Source: Hymenobacter sp. ISL-91
Lineage (GTDB): Bacteria > Bacteroidota > Bacteroidia > Cytophagales > Hymenobacteraceae
Direction: 5' to 3'
Assembly (NCBI RefSeq): GCF_018613725.1
Contig: NZ_JAGGPS010000005.1
Coordinates: 78,509-125,714, forward strand
DNA: 47,206 bases
The notes beneath the pieces are model-generated. The model worked only from the letters and a program-made list of their open reading frames with translations. It did not search any database and was not told where the DNA came from. Of the stretch, positions 7,130-15,255 are shown in pieces (the stretch's first letter is position 1; each line of letters opens with the position of its first letter). A program made the translations under genes and the position numbers.

Positions 7130-9277
7130 ATGCCTGCTCCCCGTATTAAAATAGGTCTTTACGTTTCGGTCCTGCTTGCCGTCTTCGTACTGGCTTCCTA
7201 CAAGCTCTACCGGCGCAACGACACGCAGCCGCTTCAAAAAGATGAGGTGCTGATCAAAGCAATGGTACAGGGGCTCTCACAGGCTCACTACCAGCCCGAG
7301 CGCCTCGATGATGCTTTTTCAAAACGCGTGTTTGATTTATACCTCAAGCGCGTTGATGGTAGCAAGAAGTTTCTGCTGGCTACCGACGTGCAGCAGCTTC
7401 GGCAGTACCAGAACGACATCGACAACCAGATTATCCGCGGCACGCACGAGTACCTCGACCTGAGCACCAAGCTCATGGCCCAGCGTGTGAAGGATGTTCA
7501 GGGGATTTATCGTGATATTCTGGCCAAGCCCTTCGATTTTACGGTAGCTGAGACGTTTGAAACGGAGGCCGATAAAACGACTTTTGCAGCAACTCCGGTT
7601 GCCCAGCGCGAGGAGTGGCGCAAGTTTTTGAAGTATCAGACCATGGTGCGCCTATCCGAAATAATGGATGAGCAGGCTAAAAAGAAGGATAAGCCACTGG
7701 CTTCTGCCAACGCCAAGCCTTCGGAGGCTACGGTATCGAGCCCGGTGCTCAACGCCGAACAGATGGAGGCCGAAGCCCGGAAGCGCGTACTTAAGTACTT
7801 CAACGACTACTTCCACGACTTGGAGCAAACCGAAGCCGCCGACCGGCTGGCTATGTATGCCAACGTAATTGCCAACACCTACGACCCTCACACCGAATAC
7901 TTCGCCCCACGCCAGAAAGACGACTTTGACATTGCCATGACCGGCCGTTTCGAGGGTATTGGGGCCACGCTGCAGGAGAAGGACGGCAATATTCGGGTAA
8001 ACGACATCGTGCCCGGCTCGGCCTCGTACCGGCAGGGCGAGCTGAAAGCGGGCGACGTGATTCTGCGCGTGGCGCAGGGTGCCGACGAACCCGTATCGGT
8101 GGAAGGCTGGCGTCTGGACAAGGCCATTACCCTTATCCGGGGCCGCAAGAACACCGAAGTGCGCCTGACGGTGCGCAAGCCCGACAACAGCACCAAAATC
8201 ATTCCCATCGTGCGCGATGTGGTAGTAATTGAGGAAACGTACGCGCAGTCGGCCACCATCAACGATAGTGGCAACAAGTTGGGCTACATCAAACTGCCTA
8301 ACTTTTACGCCGACTTCAACGATAATGGCGGCCGTAGCTCGGCTGCCGATGTGAAGAAAGAATTGGAAAAGCTGAAGGCTGAAAACGTAAAAGGTATCGT
8401 GCTCGATCTGCGTTTCAACGGTGGTGGCTCCCTTCAGGACGCCGTGGAAATGGCTGGCCTGTTCATTGATAGTGGCCCGGTGGTGCAGGTGCGCGGCACC
8501 CAGGGCGCGGCTACCGTACTCAACGACCGCGACCCACGGGTGCAGTATAGTGGCCCGCTGATTGTGCTGGTGAACAAGTACAGCGCCTCGGCTTCCGAGA
8601 TTCTGGCAGCCGCCATCCAGGACTACAAGCGTGGCGTGGTGATGGGCTCGGCCAGCACGTATGGCAAAGGCACAGTACAGCGCATTATTGATCTGGATGA
8701 TGCCCTGCCTGCCGAATTCAACAGCATCAAGCCTTTTGGCTCACTTAAGCTTACCATTCAGAAGTTTTACCGCATCAACGGTGGCTCGACACAGTTCAAA
8801 GGCGTAGTGCCCGATATCATCCTCCCCGATGCGTATAGCTACCTCGACCAGGGTGAGAAGAGCCAGGAGTACGCGCTGAAATGGGACGAAATTTCGCCTG
8901 CCCGCTACCGCGCCTGGGCCGGCAATCCGCCTATCGAAAAGCTACGGCAGGCCAGCTTGGCCCGTGTGAACAACAACGCCAGTTTCAAGCAGCTCTCCGA
9001 AATGGTGCAGCGCATGGTGAAGCGTAAGGATGACACCAAAGTATCGTTGCAGCTGGCCAGCTACCGGAGCGAGCAGCAGCTGGCCAAAGTGGAGGCTGAC
9101 AAGTATGAGGCAATCCAGAATGCAGCTCAGCCCATGACGATTGCTCCCTTGGCATTCGACCTGCGCCAGATTGGTGCCGACACGGTGAAGGTGAACCGCG
9201 CCTCGCGTTTTGTGAAGCCGCTTACCAAGGACATTACCCTACGCGAAGCCGTAGCTGTGCTTCACGACGAGATTTAA
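7130..9277 (+). CDS. prc: Carboxy-terminal processing (tail-specific) protease, S41A
   Basis: A 715-residue Prc/Tsp-type protease that trims or degrades envelope proteins. Residues about 6-24 form an N-terminal membrane anchor, so the catalytic part faces the periplasm. The Tsp N-terminal helical region follows (about 35-230), then a PDZ domain (about 245-340, GIGATLQEKDGNIRVNDIV) and the S41 core. By alignment with E. coli Tsp the catalytic residues are Ser487 in YSASASEI, Asp498 in QDYKRG and Lys512 in YGKGTVQ, all present. Residues 195-215 (KKKDKPLASANAKPSEATVS) are an insert-like linker. The gene is alone between a long leader and a terminator. The prc symbol is given by homology to the E. 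coli type. Confidence 0.92.
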   Translation: MPAPRIKIGLYVSVLLAVFVLASYKLYRRNDTQPLQKDEVLIKAMVQGLSQAHYQPERLDDAFSKRVFDLYLKRVDGSKKFLLATDVQQLRQYQNDIDNQIIRGTHEYLDLSTKLMAQRVKDVQGIYRDILAKPFDFTVAETFETEADKTTFAATPVAQREEWRKFLKYQTMVRLSEIMDEQAKKKDKPLASANAKPSEATVSSPVLNAEQMEAEARKRVLKYFNDYFHDLEQTEAADRLAMYANVIANTYDPHTEYFAPRQKDDFDIAMTGRFEGIGATLQEKDGNIRVNDIVPGSASYRQGELKAGDVILRVAQGADEPVSVEGWRLDKAITLIRGRKNTEVRLTVRKPDNSTKIIPIVRDVVVIEETYAQSATINDSGNKLGYIKLPNFYADFNDNGGRSSAADVKKELEKLKAENVKGIVLDLRFNGGGSLQDAVEMAGLFIDSGPVVQVRGTQGAATVLNDRDPRVQYSGPLIVLVNKYSASASEILAAAIQDYKRGVVMGSASTYGKGTVQRIIDLDDALPAEFNSIKPFGSLKLTIQKFYRINGGSTQFKGVVPDIILPDAYSYLDQGEKSQEYALKWDEISPARYRAWAGNPPIEKLRQASLARVNNNASFKQLSEMVQRMVKRKDDTKVSLQLASYRSEQQLAKVEADKYEAIQNAAQPMTIAPLAFDLRQIGADTVKVNRASRFVKPLTKDITLREAVAVLHDEI

Positions 9278-9307
9278 GCTACCAGACCCCACGTTACCCA
9301 ATAAGTA

Positions 9308-9340
9308 AGCCTCCCGGACTATGGTTCGGGAGGCTTTTTT
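9308..9340 (+). terminator. Terminator of the prc-type gene
   Basis: GCCTCCCG and CGGGAGGC form the stem around a short loop, followed by TTTTTT. Confidence 0.85.
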
Positions 9341-9486
9341 ATCGACCAAGCAATACGCCCACTTTCCTTAGTAAACGTACTTGAATAAAATACTGCCCTA
9401 TACATAGATCATACCTACACAATTCACTGACTAACAGAATTTTACTAACATAAATTGATTGTCAATATTTTTAGCAAATAAGAACT

Positions 9487-9494
9487 TATATTTG
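9487..9494 (+). promoter_or_regulatory. Bacteroidota -7 box
   Basis: TATATTTG matches TAnnTTTG exactly, in an A/T-rich gap 20 bases before the ATG at 9515. TTG at 9459-9461 may be the -33 element, though the spacing is a little long. Confidence 0.6.
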
Positions 9495-9514
9495 CGTCTG
9501 ATGGTTTACTAATC

Positions 9515-10555
9515 ATGACGACGACAGACATGGAAACTCCGATTATCCCCCTCGTAACCGAGGACCAGAAGCAAGCCGAGGAAACCTGGCGCAAATCGAT
9601 TCCGGCCCAGGTGTTTCTCAATTACTTCTTCGCCATCAACTACCACATTCAGGAGGCCGACAACGCCCAGAGTGGCCTGCGTCACCTCCCCTACTTCCGG
9701 GCGCACCAGGCCGAGCTGAGCGAGGACGACGTGCAGACCGTAACCAAGATGCTGCACGCCTGCTGGAGCACCGAGTACGCTTTGCGGGCCACTGCTGAGC
9801 TGGGCGACGAAGACTATCTGCGCAACGCCCTTCACTGGACCTTCCCGCAGGCTTATCATACCATTATGGCTGGTCTGCAGGCCTTCCTGTATACAACCGG
9901 CGTGCGCGGCAACAACCCTGCACTGGTGCGCCGCGAGGTGGGTCGGTTGGTGGTACGCAATGCTTACCCGCGCCCTATCTCGTTTTATGCCGCCGGCGCC
10001 TACGGCGACTTCAGCATCCACCGGTTGCCGCTGGCCGGCTACAAGGCGGGCCTGCAGATTGCGGGCAAGGAAATCGATGCGCAGGCCCAGATTGGCCAGT
10101 TCCTGCGTACTACCCGCACCATCAAGGCCAAGGCTACCCGCCAGCAGGTGCAGGCCAACCCCAACACGGCGTTGCGCAGCCAGAAAACCGGCAAGGTGCT
10201 CGACAAGTGGACGCCTTCGCACTGGCAGCAAATTACCTGGCGGCTGGGCTACACCACCCTCTTCGACCTGCTGGGCCGCCTGCGCATTTCGCAGACCAGC
10301 CGCGAGATTGAGCGTTTCGTGGAGGCCGACATCGATTTCAGCCTCTTCCATCAGTCGCTGCTCGACATTGTGAGCTACCTCAATGGCCTGCACGAAACCT
10401 ACGTAGCGAAGGCCCTGGGCCTGGAGCGCTACGAGCAGCTGGTGGCCGAGCTGCCCCGGCACCTGCAGAACTCATTTGTGGAGGAACGCCTGCGCACCCG
10501 CGTAGCTCCGCAGCTCACCGACGACGAGACGCCGGTACTGCGCATGGCCGCATAG
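9515..10555 (+). CDS. Unrecognised helical protein
   Basis: A 346-residue soluble protein without signal peptide, membrane segment or familiar catalytic motif. It is dominated by amphipathic helices rich in aromatic and charged residues (SIPAQVFLNYFFAINYHIQE; NALHWTFPQAYHTIMAGLQ). Helical pairs with scattered Arg/His and an N-terminal region resembling a cell-growth or HEPN-like helical bundle are possible, but no R-x4-6-H active site is clear enough to claim. The start could also be the ATG at 9530 (METPIIP). The gene has an exact TAnnTTTG box upstream and a terminator downstream, so it is a single transcription unit before lysS. The function is unknown. Confidence 0.75.
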   Translation: MTTTDMETPIIPLVTEDQKQAEETWRKSIPAQVFLNYFFAINYHIQEADNAQSGLRHLPYFRAHQAELSEDDVQTVTKMLHACWSTEYALRATAELGDEDYLRNALHWTFPQAYHTIMAGLQAFLYTTGVRGNNPALVRREVGRLVVRNAYPRPISFYAAGAYGDFSIHRLPLAGYKAGLQIAGKEIDAQAQIGQFLRTTRTIKAKATRQQVQANPNTALRSQKTGKVLDKWTPSHWQQITWRLGYTTLFDLLGRLRISQTSREIERFVEADIDFSLFHQSLLDIVSYLNGLHETYVAKALGLERYEQLVAELPRHLQNSFVEERLRTRVAPQLTDDETPVLRMAA

Positions 10556-10650
10556 ATTCCTGAGCTATTAACTTATAGCTGACAGCTGTTCGCTTTTCCT
10601 CCGGCTTAGCGCTCATCATTACATCGTCCTTGCCCTACTCCATATATACC

Positions 10651-10682
10651 AAAGCGCCGGCCCCTTGGGTCGGCGCTTTTTG
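10651..10682 (+). terminator. Terminator before lysS
   Basis: AAAGCGCCG at 10651-10659 pairs with CGGCGCTTT at 10671-10679, followed by further T residues. It ends the unit starting at 9515. Confidence 0.85.
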
Positions 10683-10725
10683 CGTTTACTACCTGCTTAA
10701 TTAGCCCAAAAGCTAACAGCTATTA

Positions 10726-10741
10726 GCTATTAGCTAATAGC
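10726..10741. repeat. Perfect 16-bp palindrome upstream of lysS
   Basis: GCTATTAGCTAATAGC is its own reverse complement, and its half-site GCTATTAG is also repeated directly just upstream (10719-10726). It lies about 40 bases before the lysS promoter box. It could be an operator or a remnant of a repeat; no regulator can be named. Confidence 0.5.
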
Positions 10742-10777
10742 CTAAACCAGCAGTTAGGTTAGGCGAACAGGCTGCGC

Positions 10778-10785
10778 TATTTTTG
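10778..10785 (+). promoter_or_regulatory. Bacteroidota -7 box for lysS
   Basis: TATTTTTG matches TAnnTTTG exactly and lies 50 bases before the chosen lysS start. No convincing -33 element is seen. Confidence 0.5.
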
Positions 10786-10834
10786 CTGCTTGACTTCGCT
10801 CCGCCCTTCGCGGGGCCGCTACTCCCCTTGCCCT

Positions 10835-12391
10835 ATGCAGCACCTCAGCGAACAGGAGATTATCCGGCGCAATAAACTAACGGAGCTCCAGCAGCTCGGC
10901 ATCGAGCCCTACCCTTCGGAGCTGTTCGATGTGAACTTCTACGCCCAGGAAATTCTCGATAACTACCACGTCGAACTCAACAACTTTCAGGAAGTGCGCC
11001 TGGCGGGCCGCCTCATGTCGGTGCGGGTGAAGGGTAAAGCTTCGTTTGCCGAGCTACAGGACGCTTCGGGTCGGATTCAGCTCTACATCAACCGCGACGA
11101 AATCTGCCCCGGTGAAGACAAGGAGCTGTATAATACGGTGTTCAAAAAGCTGCTCGATTTGGGCGACTTTATCGGCGTAACCGGTCGGGTGTTCAAAACG
11201 ATGGTGGGCGCAACGTCCATTCACGTAACCGGCCTGACGGTGCTCAGCAAGGCTCTGCGCCCGCTACCCGTTGTAAAGGAGCGTGTTGATGAGGTCACAG
11301 GCGAGAAAATCACCTACGACGCTTTCACCGACCCCGAGCAGCGCTACCGCCAGCGCTACGTGGACTTGGTGGTGAATCCGCATGTGCGCGAGGCCTTTAT
11401 CAAGCGCACCCAGCTGGTGCAGGCCATGCGCAACTACCTCAACGACAAGGGGTATCTGGAGGTAGAAACCCCGATTCTGCAGCCCCTGTACGGTGGCGCG
11501 GCGGCCCGGCCGTTCAAAACGCACCACAACACGCTGGATATGACGCTGTATCTGCGCATTGCCAACGAGTTGTACCTGAAGCGCCTGATTGTGGGCGGCT
11601 TTGATGGTGTGTACGAGTTCAGCAAGGACTTCCGCAACGAGGGCATGAGCCGATTCCACAACCCCGAGTTCACCCAGATGGAGCTGTACGTAGCCTACAA
11701 AGACTACTACTGGATGATGGACCTGGTGGAGGAAATGGTGGAGCGCGTGGCCATGGCGCTGCACGGCAAAACCGAGGTGCAGGTGGGCAACAACCTCATC
11801 AACTTCCAGCGCCCCTGGAAGCGCTACACCATGGCCGAATCCATCGAGCACTTCACCGGCTTCAACATCGAAGGCAAAAGCGAAGACGAGTTGCGCGCTG
11901 CCGCCAAAGACCTGAAAGTAGGCCTCGACCCGAGCATGGGCAAGGCCAAAATCATCGACGAGATTTTCGGTGAGCACGTTGAGCCCAAGCTGATTCAGCC
12001 CACGTTTATCACCGATTACCCGGTGGAAATGTCGCCGCTGGCCAAGAAGCACCGGAGCAAGCCGGGACTGGTAGAGCGGTTCGAGGCCATCTGCAACGGC
12101 AAGGAAATCTGCAACGCCTTCTCCGAGCTCAACGACCCCATCGACCAGCGCGCCCGTTTCGAGGAGCAGCTGGAGCTGGGCAAGCGCGGCGACACGGAGG
12201 CCATGGTGCTCGACGAGGACTTCCTGCGGGCCTTGGAATATGGCATGCCGCCCACGGCCGGCCTGGGTATCGGCATCGACCGCCTGAGTATGATCATGAC
12301 CAACTCGAACTCCATTCAGGATGTGCTCTTCTTCCCACAGATGAAGCCAGAGTACACAAAGTCGGAAAACGCCCCGCACCCCGAGCAGTAA
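10835..12391 (+). CDS. lysS: Lysyl-tRNA synthetase, class II
   Basis: LysS charges tRNA-Lys with lysine. The 518-residue protein has the N-terminal OB-fold anticodon-binding domain (about 45-160, [20 protein letters not shown]), then the class II catalytic core with motif 2 ([18 protein letters not shown]) and motif 3 ([12 protein letters not shown]). The order and length are those of bacterial LysS. A TTG-initiated frame extends to 10790, but that extension covers the promoter box region and reads [10 protein letters not shown]; the ATG at 10835 ([10 protein letters not shown]) fits the family. It is monocistronic, with hairpins downstream. Confidence 0.97.
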   Translation: MQHLSEQEIIRRNKLTELQQLGIEPYPSELFDVNFYAQEILDNYHVELNNFQEVRLAGRLMSVRVKGKASFAELQDASGRIQLYINRDEICPGEDKELYNTVFKKLLDLGDFIGVTGRVFKTMVGATSIHVTGLTVLSKALRPLPVVKERVDEVTGEKITYDAFTDPEQRYRQRYVDLVVNPHVREAFIKRTQLVQAMRNYLNDKGYLEVETPILQPLYGGAAARPFKTHHNTLDMTLYLRIANELYLKRLIVGGFDGVYEFSKDFRNEGMSRFHNPEFTQMELYVAYKDYYWMMDLVEEMVERVAMALHGKTEVQVGNNLINFQRPWKRYTMAESIEHFTGFNIEGKSEDELRAAAKDLKVGLDPSMGKAKIIDEIFGEHVEPKLIQPTFITDYPVEMSPLAKKHRSKPGLVERFEAICNGKEICNAFSELNDPIDQRARFEEQLELGKRGDTEAMVLDEDFLRALEYGMPPTAGLGIGIDRLSMIMTNSNSIQDVLFFPQMKPEYTKSENAPHPEQ

Positions 12392-12397
12392 GTGGTA

Positions 12398-12443
12398 AAC
12401 GAGCGAGTAGGGCAAGCTGTATAGCCTGCCCTATTCGCTCGTT
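12398..12443 (+). terminator. Long inverted repeat after lysS
   Basis: AACGAGCGAGTAGGGCAAGC pairs with a near-complementary arm ending at 12443, with two mismatches. There is no T tract, so it may act as an mRNA 3' stabiliser before the true terminator downstream. Confidence 0.55.
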
Positions 12444-12464
12444 CTATGCCATGCCTATAAAAGC

Positions 12465-12503
12465 AGAAAGCCTCCCGTCAATAAGGACGAGAGGCTTTCT
12501 TTA
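12465..12503 (+). terminator. Terminator of lysS
   Basis: AGAAAGCCTC at 12465-12474 pairs with GAGGCTTTCT at 12491-12500, with an inner CGTC/GACG extension, followed by T residues. Between here and 12716 I see no gene. Confidence 0.75.
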
Positions 12504-12715
12504 TGTACAAGCCGTCTACCATTTAAGGCAGGGCCGCAACAGAAGTGTGCGATGGGCAACGATTAATTTTACTGTCAGGCTATTTAACCAGGTTCTGACA
12601 GAAGCTTAACGGCCGGCAATTTTACTGTAACGGCTTCTCTACCTCTCTTTCAGGCAGCTTGTACAGTAGTTTACGGCAAGGGGGCGCGCAAGGTTACAGC
12701 CAGCGCAAAAATAAT

Positions 12716-13012
12716 TTATATACCCGCACCAAGTCCGCTGGGCTGATTCATGGAATTGAGCAGGTCGTCGGCAGCCGTACGGTCGGCCGCTTGTTGTCCG
12801 GAATTGGCGGGAGCCTTCGCGATGAACGAATCCATGCGGGCCTTGCCTTCTTTGAACAGCTTCGCTAGGTCTTGATTAAGCTTCCCGGCCGACTCCTTAA
12901 TATCGGCGCGGGCTTCGTCGCCGGTTTCAGGGGCCAGCAACAGGCCGGCCACAACGCCGGCGGTAGCACCCGCCAGCAGCGAGAGTAGTACTTTGCCTTT
13001 TGTGTCTTGCAT
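12716..13012 (-). CDS. YtxH-domain stress protein
   Basis: A 98-residue protein with a single N-terminal hydrophobic helix (VLLSLLAGATAGVVAGLLLA) followed by PETGDEAR, the YtxH signature of small general-stress proteins. The remainder is a charged, probably coiled helix with a Gln/Asn/Ser-rich tail. It should be membrane-anchored. The frame is open to 13051, but the ATG at 13012 (MQDTKGKVL) matches the family's short leader. It lies about 140 bp downstream of a second YtxH gene on the same strand, separated by a terminator, suggesting duplicated, separately transcribed genes. Confidence 0.8.
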   Translation of the reverse strand: MQDTKGKVLLSLLAGATAGVVAGLLLAPETGDEARADIKESAGKLNQDLAKLFKEGKARMDSFIAKAPANSGQQAADRTAADDLLNSMNQPSGLGAGI

Positions 13013-13097
13013 GGGTAGAGAGATATAATGGCACTTGGTGGTGGCCAGCATGGCCTACCTGCTTTTGTAAACGTAGCAATGGCAGGTGGGTTTACGC

Positions 13098-13134
13098 AAA
13101 AAGCCTCTGCCTTACAAAAAGACAGAGGCTTTTA
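13098..13134 (-). terminator. Terminator between the two YtxH genes
   Basis: AAAAAGCCTCTG and its complement CAGAGGCTTTTA form the stem. Read on the minus strand it ends with a T run, directly after the gene whose stop is at 13152. Confidence 0.8.
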
Positions 13135-13151
13135 TTGTTATGAAGCTCGAC

Positions 13152-13586
13152 TTACAAGTCGTTGAGCATCTTTACTACTTCGTTTTTGGCTTTGCCGAGC
13201 TTGGTCTGCAAGCGGCCCACCAGTTCGTCGCCTTTTCCTTCGGCGTAGGTCAGGTCCTCGTCGGTTAGCTGTGCATACTGCTGCTTCAGCTTGCCCTTCA
13301 GGTCGTCCCAGTTGCCTTTCAGCTTCAGGCTGCCACCGGCCCCGGTCAGGCCCATGTCTTCGAGTTTCTCGATATAGCCTTTGAACTTGATGTCGAGGTC
13401 TTCGCCGTACTTGGAGAGCTGGTCGCCGAGCTGGCCGCTGTATTTGGTAGCAGCACTGCCGAGCTTGTCGCGGGTAGCTTTGCCTTTATCAGGAGCCATC
13501 AGCAGGCCCGCAATGATACCGGCGCCAGCACCGGCAATAGCAGCGAGGAGAATTTTGCCCGAGTTGTCTTCTTCGTGGTACGACAT
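13152..13586 (-). CDS. YtxH-CsbD two-domain stress protein
   Basis: A 144-residue protein that starts with a YtxH segment (ILLAAIAGAGAGIIAGLLMA then PDKGKATRDKL) and ends with a CsbD-like segment, visible as GNWDDLKGKLKQQYAQLTD and YAEGKGDELVGRLQTKLGKA. CsbD proteins are small general-stress proteins with this G-x-W/K-x-x-K-G-K-x-K-Q pattern. The central part (about 45-85) is charged and probably helical. Joining a membrane-anchored YtxH helix to CsbD would put the CsbD part at the membrane. Both halves are associated with general stress responses in other bacteria; the molecular function of each is poorly known. Confidence 0.8.
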   Translation of the reverse strand: MSYHEEDNSGKILLAAIAGAGAGIIAGLLMAPDKGKATRDKLGSAATKYSGQLGDQLSKYGEDLDIKFKGYIEKLEDMGLTGAGGSLKLKGNWDDLKGKLKQQYAQLTDEDLTYAEGKGDELVGRLQTKLGKAKNEVVKMLNDL

Positions 13587-13797
13587 ATTGTGGAGAGAAA
13601 GGTTGGAAATAGAGATGCAGAAGGAAAGGAAACGAGGCGCATAACTGCTGCCCTGGCTTCCGGTTATGGCTCCCTATACGAAGCTGGGCGGGCGGGGTTA
13701 TACGTAGGCCGAAAAATCGATTGACAAGATACCAAAGTAGCTATATTATCGTAGTAGCTCAATTACTGTCTCCAAACTCTCCCCTTATCTTCGCGCC

Positions 13798-14046
13798 ATG
13801 CTTAGTCGATTATTTTACTGCCTGCTGTTGCTACCGGCCCTTGTGGCCTGCCAGCGCAACTCCACATCCACCACCGCCGATCCGCTCTGCATCGACCCGG
13901 CCAAAATCCGTCCCGACGCAGCGTGTACCATGCAGTACGACCCGGTGTGCGGCTGCGACGGCAAAACCTACGGCAACGCCTGCCAGGCCACCAACGCCGG
14001 TGTAACCAGCTCCACCCCTGGCCAGTGCCCCGATCGGGCCAACTAA
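13798..14046 (+). CDS. Kazal-type serine protease inhibitor lipoprotein
   Basis: An 82-residue precursor with a lipobox LVAC (Cys18), so the mature protein is a lipoprotein. The mature part has exactly six further cysteines (31, 43, 51, 53, 62, 77) arranged around [16 protein letters not shown] and NAGVTS, a bacterial Kazal domain. Kazal domains block serine proteases by presenting a reactive loop; the P1 position is near Thr44-Gln46. The target is unknown: it could protect the cell from external proteases or from its own secreted ones. It precedes a cupin gene by 19 bp on the same strand and probably shares its transcript. Confidence 0.88.
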   Translation: MLSRLFYCLLLLPALVACQRNSTSTTADPLCIDPAKIRPDAACTMQYDPVCGCDGKTYGNACQATNAGVTSSTPGQCPDRAN

Positions 14047-14065
14047 CCACTCTTTGCTTTATTTG

Positions 14066-14437
14066 ATGTCTGAAAAACGCTATTTCCGCCAGCAGAATCC
14101 CTTTATAGTTCCCACCACCGATGGCAAGCTCATCGAGGAGCACATTGGCCAGGCTAGTACCGGCACTGGCCAGTACAGCGTGGCCCACATGGTGGCCCCG
14201 CCCCAGTGGAGCGAGCCGCACCAACGTCCCGAATTCGACGAGGTAACGATTGTCGTGCGTGGCCGCAAGCGGTTCGAGATTGACGGGGACGTGGTAGAGC
14301 TCGGTGCCGGCGAGTCGTTGCTGATCAAAGCGGGTGCGCGGGTGCGCTATTCCAACCCCTTCGATGCCGAGTGCGAATACTGGTCTATCTGCGTGCCCGC
14401 TTTCAGCCCGGCTACAGTTAACCGCGAGGAGGAATAA
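14066..14437 (+). CDS. Cupin-domain protein
   Basis: A 123-residue single-domain cupin. The barrel motifs are visible: HMVAPPQWSEPHQRPEFDEV (metal-ligand motif 1, with His and Glu) and the glycine-rich GAGESLLIKAGARVRYSNP (motif 2). Such proteins act as metal-dependent enzymes, sugar isomerases or binding proteins; the substrate cannot be read. The ATG at 14066 is preferred over a TTG at 14054. It follows the Kazal gene closely and converges on the LytTR gene, whose stop is only 13 bp away. Confidence 0.82.
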   Translation: MSEKRYFRQQNPFIVPTTDGKLIEEHIGQASTGTGQYSVAHMVAPPQWSEPHQRPEFDEVTIVVRGRKRFEIDGDVVELGAGESLLIKAGARVRYSNPFDAECEYWSICVPAFSPATVNREEE

Positions 14438-14449
14438 AACCGGCTGCCG

Positions 14450-15220
14450 TTACTTGAGGCCCACCCAGCGGCGCAGCTCGGGCGTGCGGTGGGTGCTGGC
14501 CGTGAGGGCCACCCCGGCGCTTTTCAGATGCACTACCAGCGTATCGTTGAAATAAGGTTCGAGCCGCTCGATGGCACCGAGCTGCACCATTTCGGTGCGG
14601 TTGAGCCGGAAAAACTGCGCCGGGTCGAGCTGGGCTTCGAGCTGGCTCAGGCTTTCGTTTAGCACAAAGCTTTTGCCCTGCGCATCGAAGGCGTGCGTTA
14701 CGCCGTTGCGCAGCTGGAAGTAGTGCAGCCCGGCCACATCCAATAAGTACAGTCCCTGGCGGGTTTTGCTCACGAGCCGCTGCTTATAAGCCGGGGCTGC
14801 CACCGAGGCCGCCCCGCCTAGCGTAGCAGCCAGTTGCTGCAGCGCCGCCCCCTGAAACGACTGGCGCAGCCGTTCGAACTTCTGCATGGCGGCCGCAAAC
14901 TGGGCGTACTGCACTGGCTTGAGCACGTAGGCAATGCCGTTTTGCTCGAAAGCCTGCACCAGAAACGAGTCGTAGGCCGTGATGAAGATGATCGGGCTGC
15001 TGACGGCCACCTGCCCAAACAGCTGAAACACATTGCCGTCAAGCAGCTCAATATCCGACAGAATAAGGTCGGGGGCCGGGTGCTGCCGCAGGAAGTCGGC
15101 GACCTCGCTCACCTGCTGGCACTCGCCCACGATGGTAGCCGCCGGGTTATAGCGCAGGGCAAAGCGACGGAGCTGGTCGAGGGCGGGTTCCTCGTCTTCG
15201 ATGAGTAGCAGACGGAGCAT
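14450..15220 (-). CDS. LytTR-family response regulator
   Basis: A 256-residue DNA-binding response regulator. The receiver domain holds the acidic pocket in LLLIEDEEPA, the phosphorylatable Asp56 in LILSDIELLDG, and the lysine in AYVLKPVQY. The C-terminal LytTR domain (about 150-250) contains LDVAGLHYFQLRNGV and FFRLNRTEMVQLGAIERLE, a version of the canonical strand-binding domain. I chose the ATG at 15220 (MLRLLLIEDE) over a TTG at 15232. The partner kinase gene ends 36 bp upstream on the same strand, so the two form a two-component operon. The target genes are unknown. Confidence 0.92.
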   Translation of the reverse strand: MLRLLLIEDEEPALDQLRRFALRYNPAATIVGECQQVSEVADFLRQHPAPDLILSDIELLDGNVFQLFGQVAVSSPIIFITAYDSFLVQAFEQNGIAYVLKPVQYAQFAAAMQKFERLRQSFQGAALQQLAATLGGAASVAAPAYKQRLVSKTRQGLYLLDVAGLHYFQLRNGVTHAFDAQGKSFVLNESLSQLEAQLDPAQFFRLNRTEMVQLGAIERLEPYFNDTLVVHLKSAGVALTASTHRTPELRRWVGLK

Positions 15221-15255
15221 AGGAAGTGGCAAGGTTTCAGGTTGAAAAGTGGCCT

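Noticed and set aside
12659..12868. Small plus-strand frame near the YtxH gene
   Set aside because: It overlaps the YtxH gene antisense and has no start context or recognisable content.
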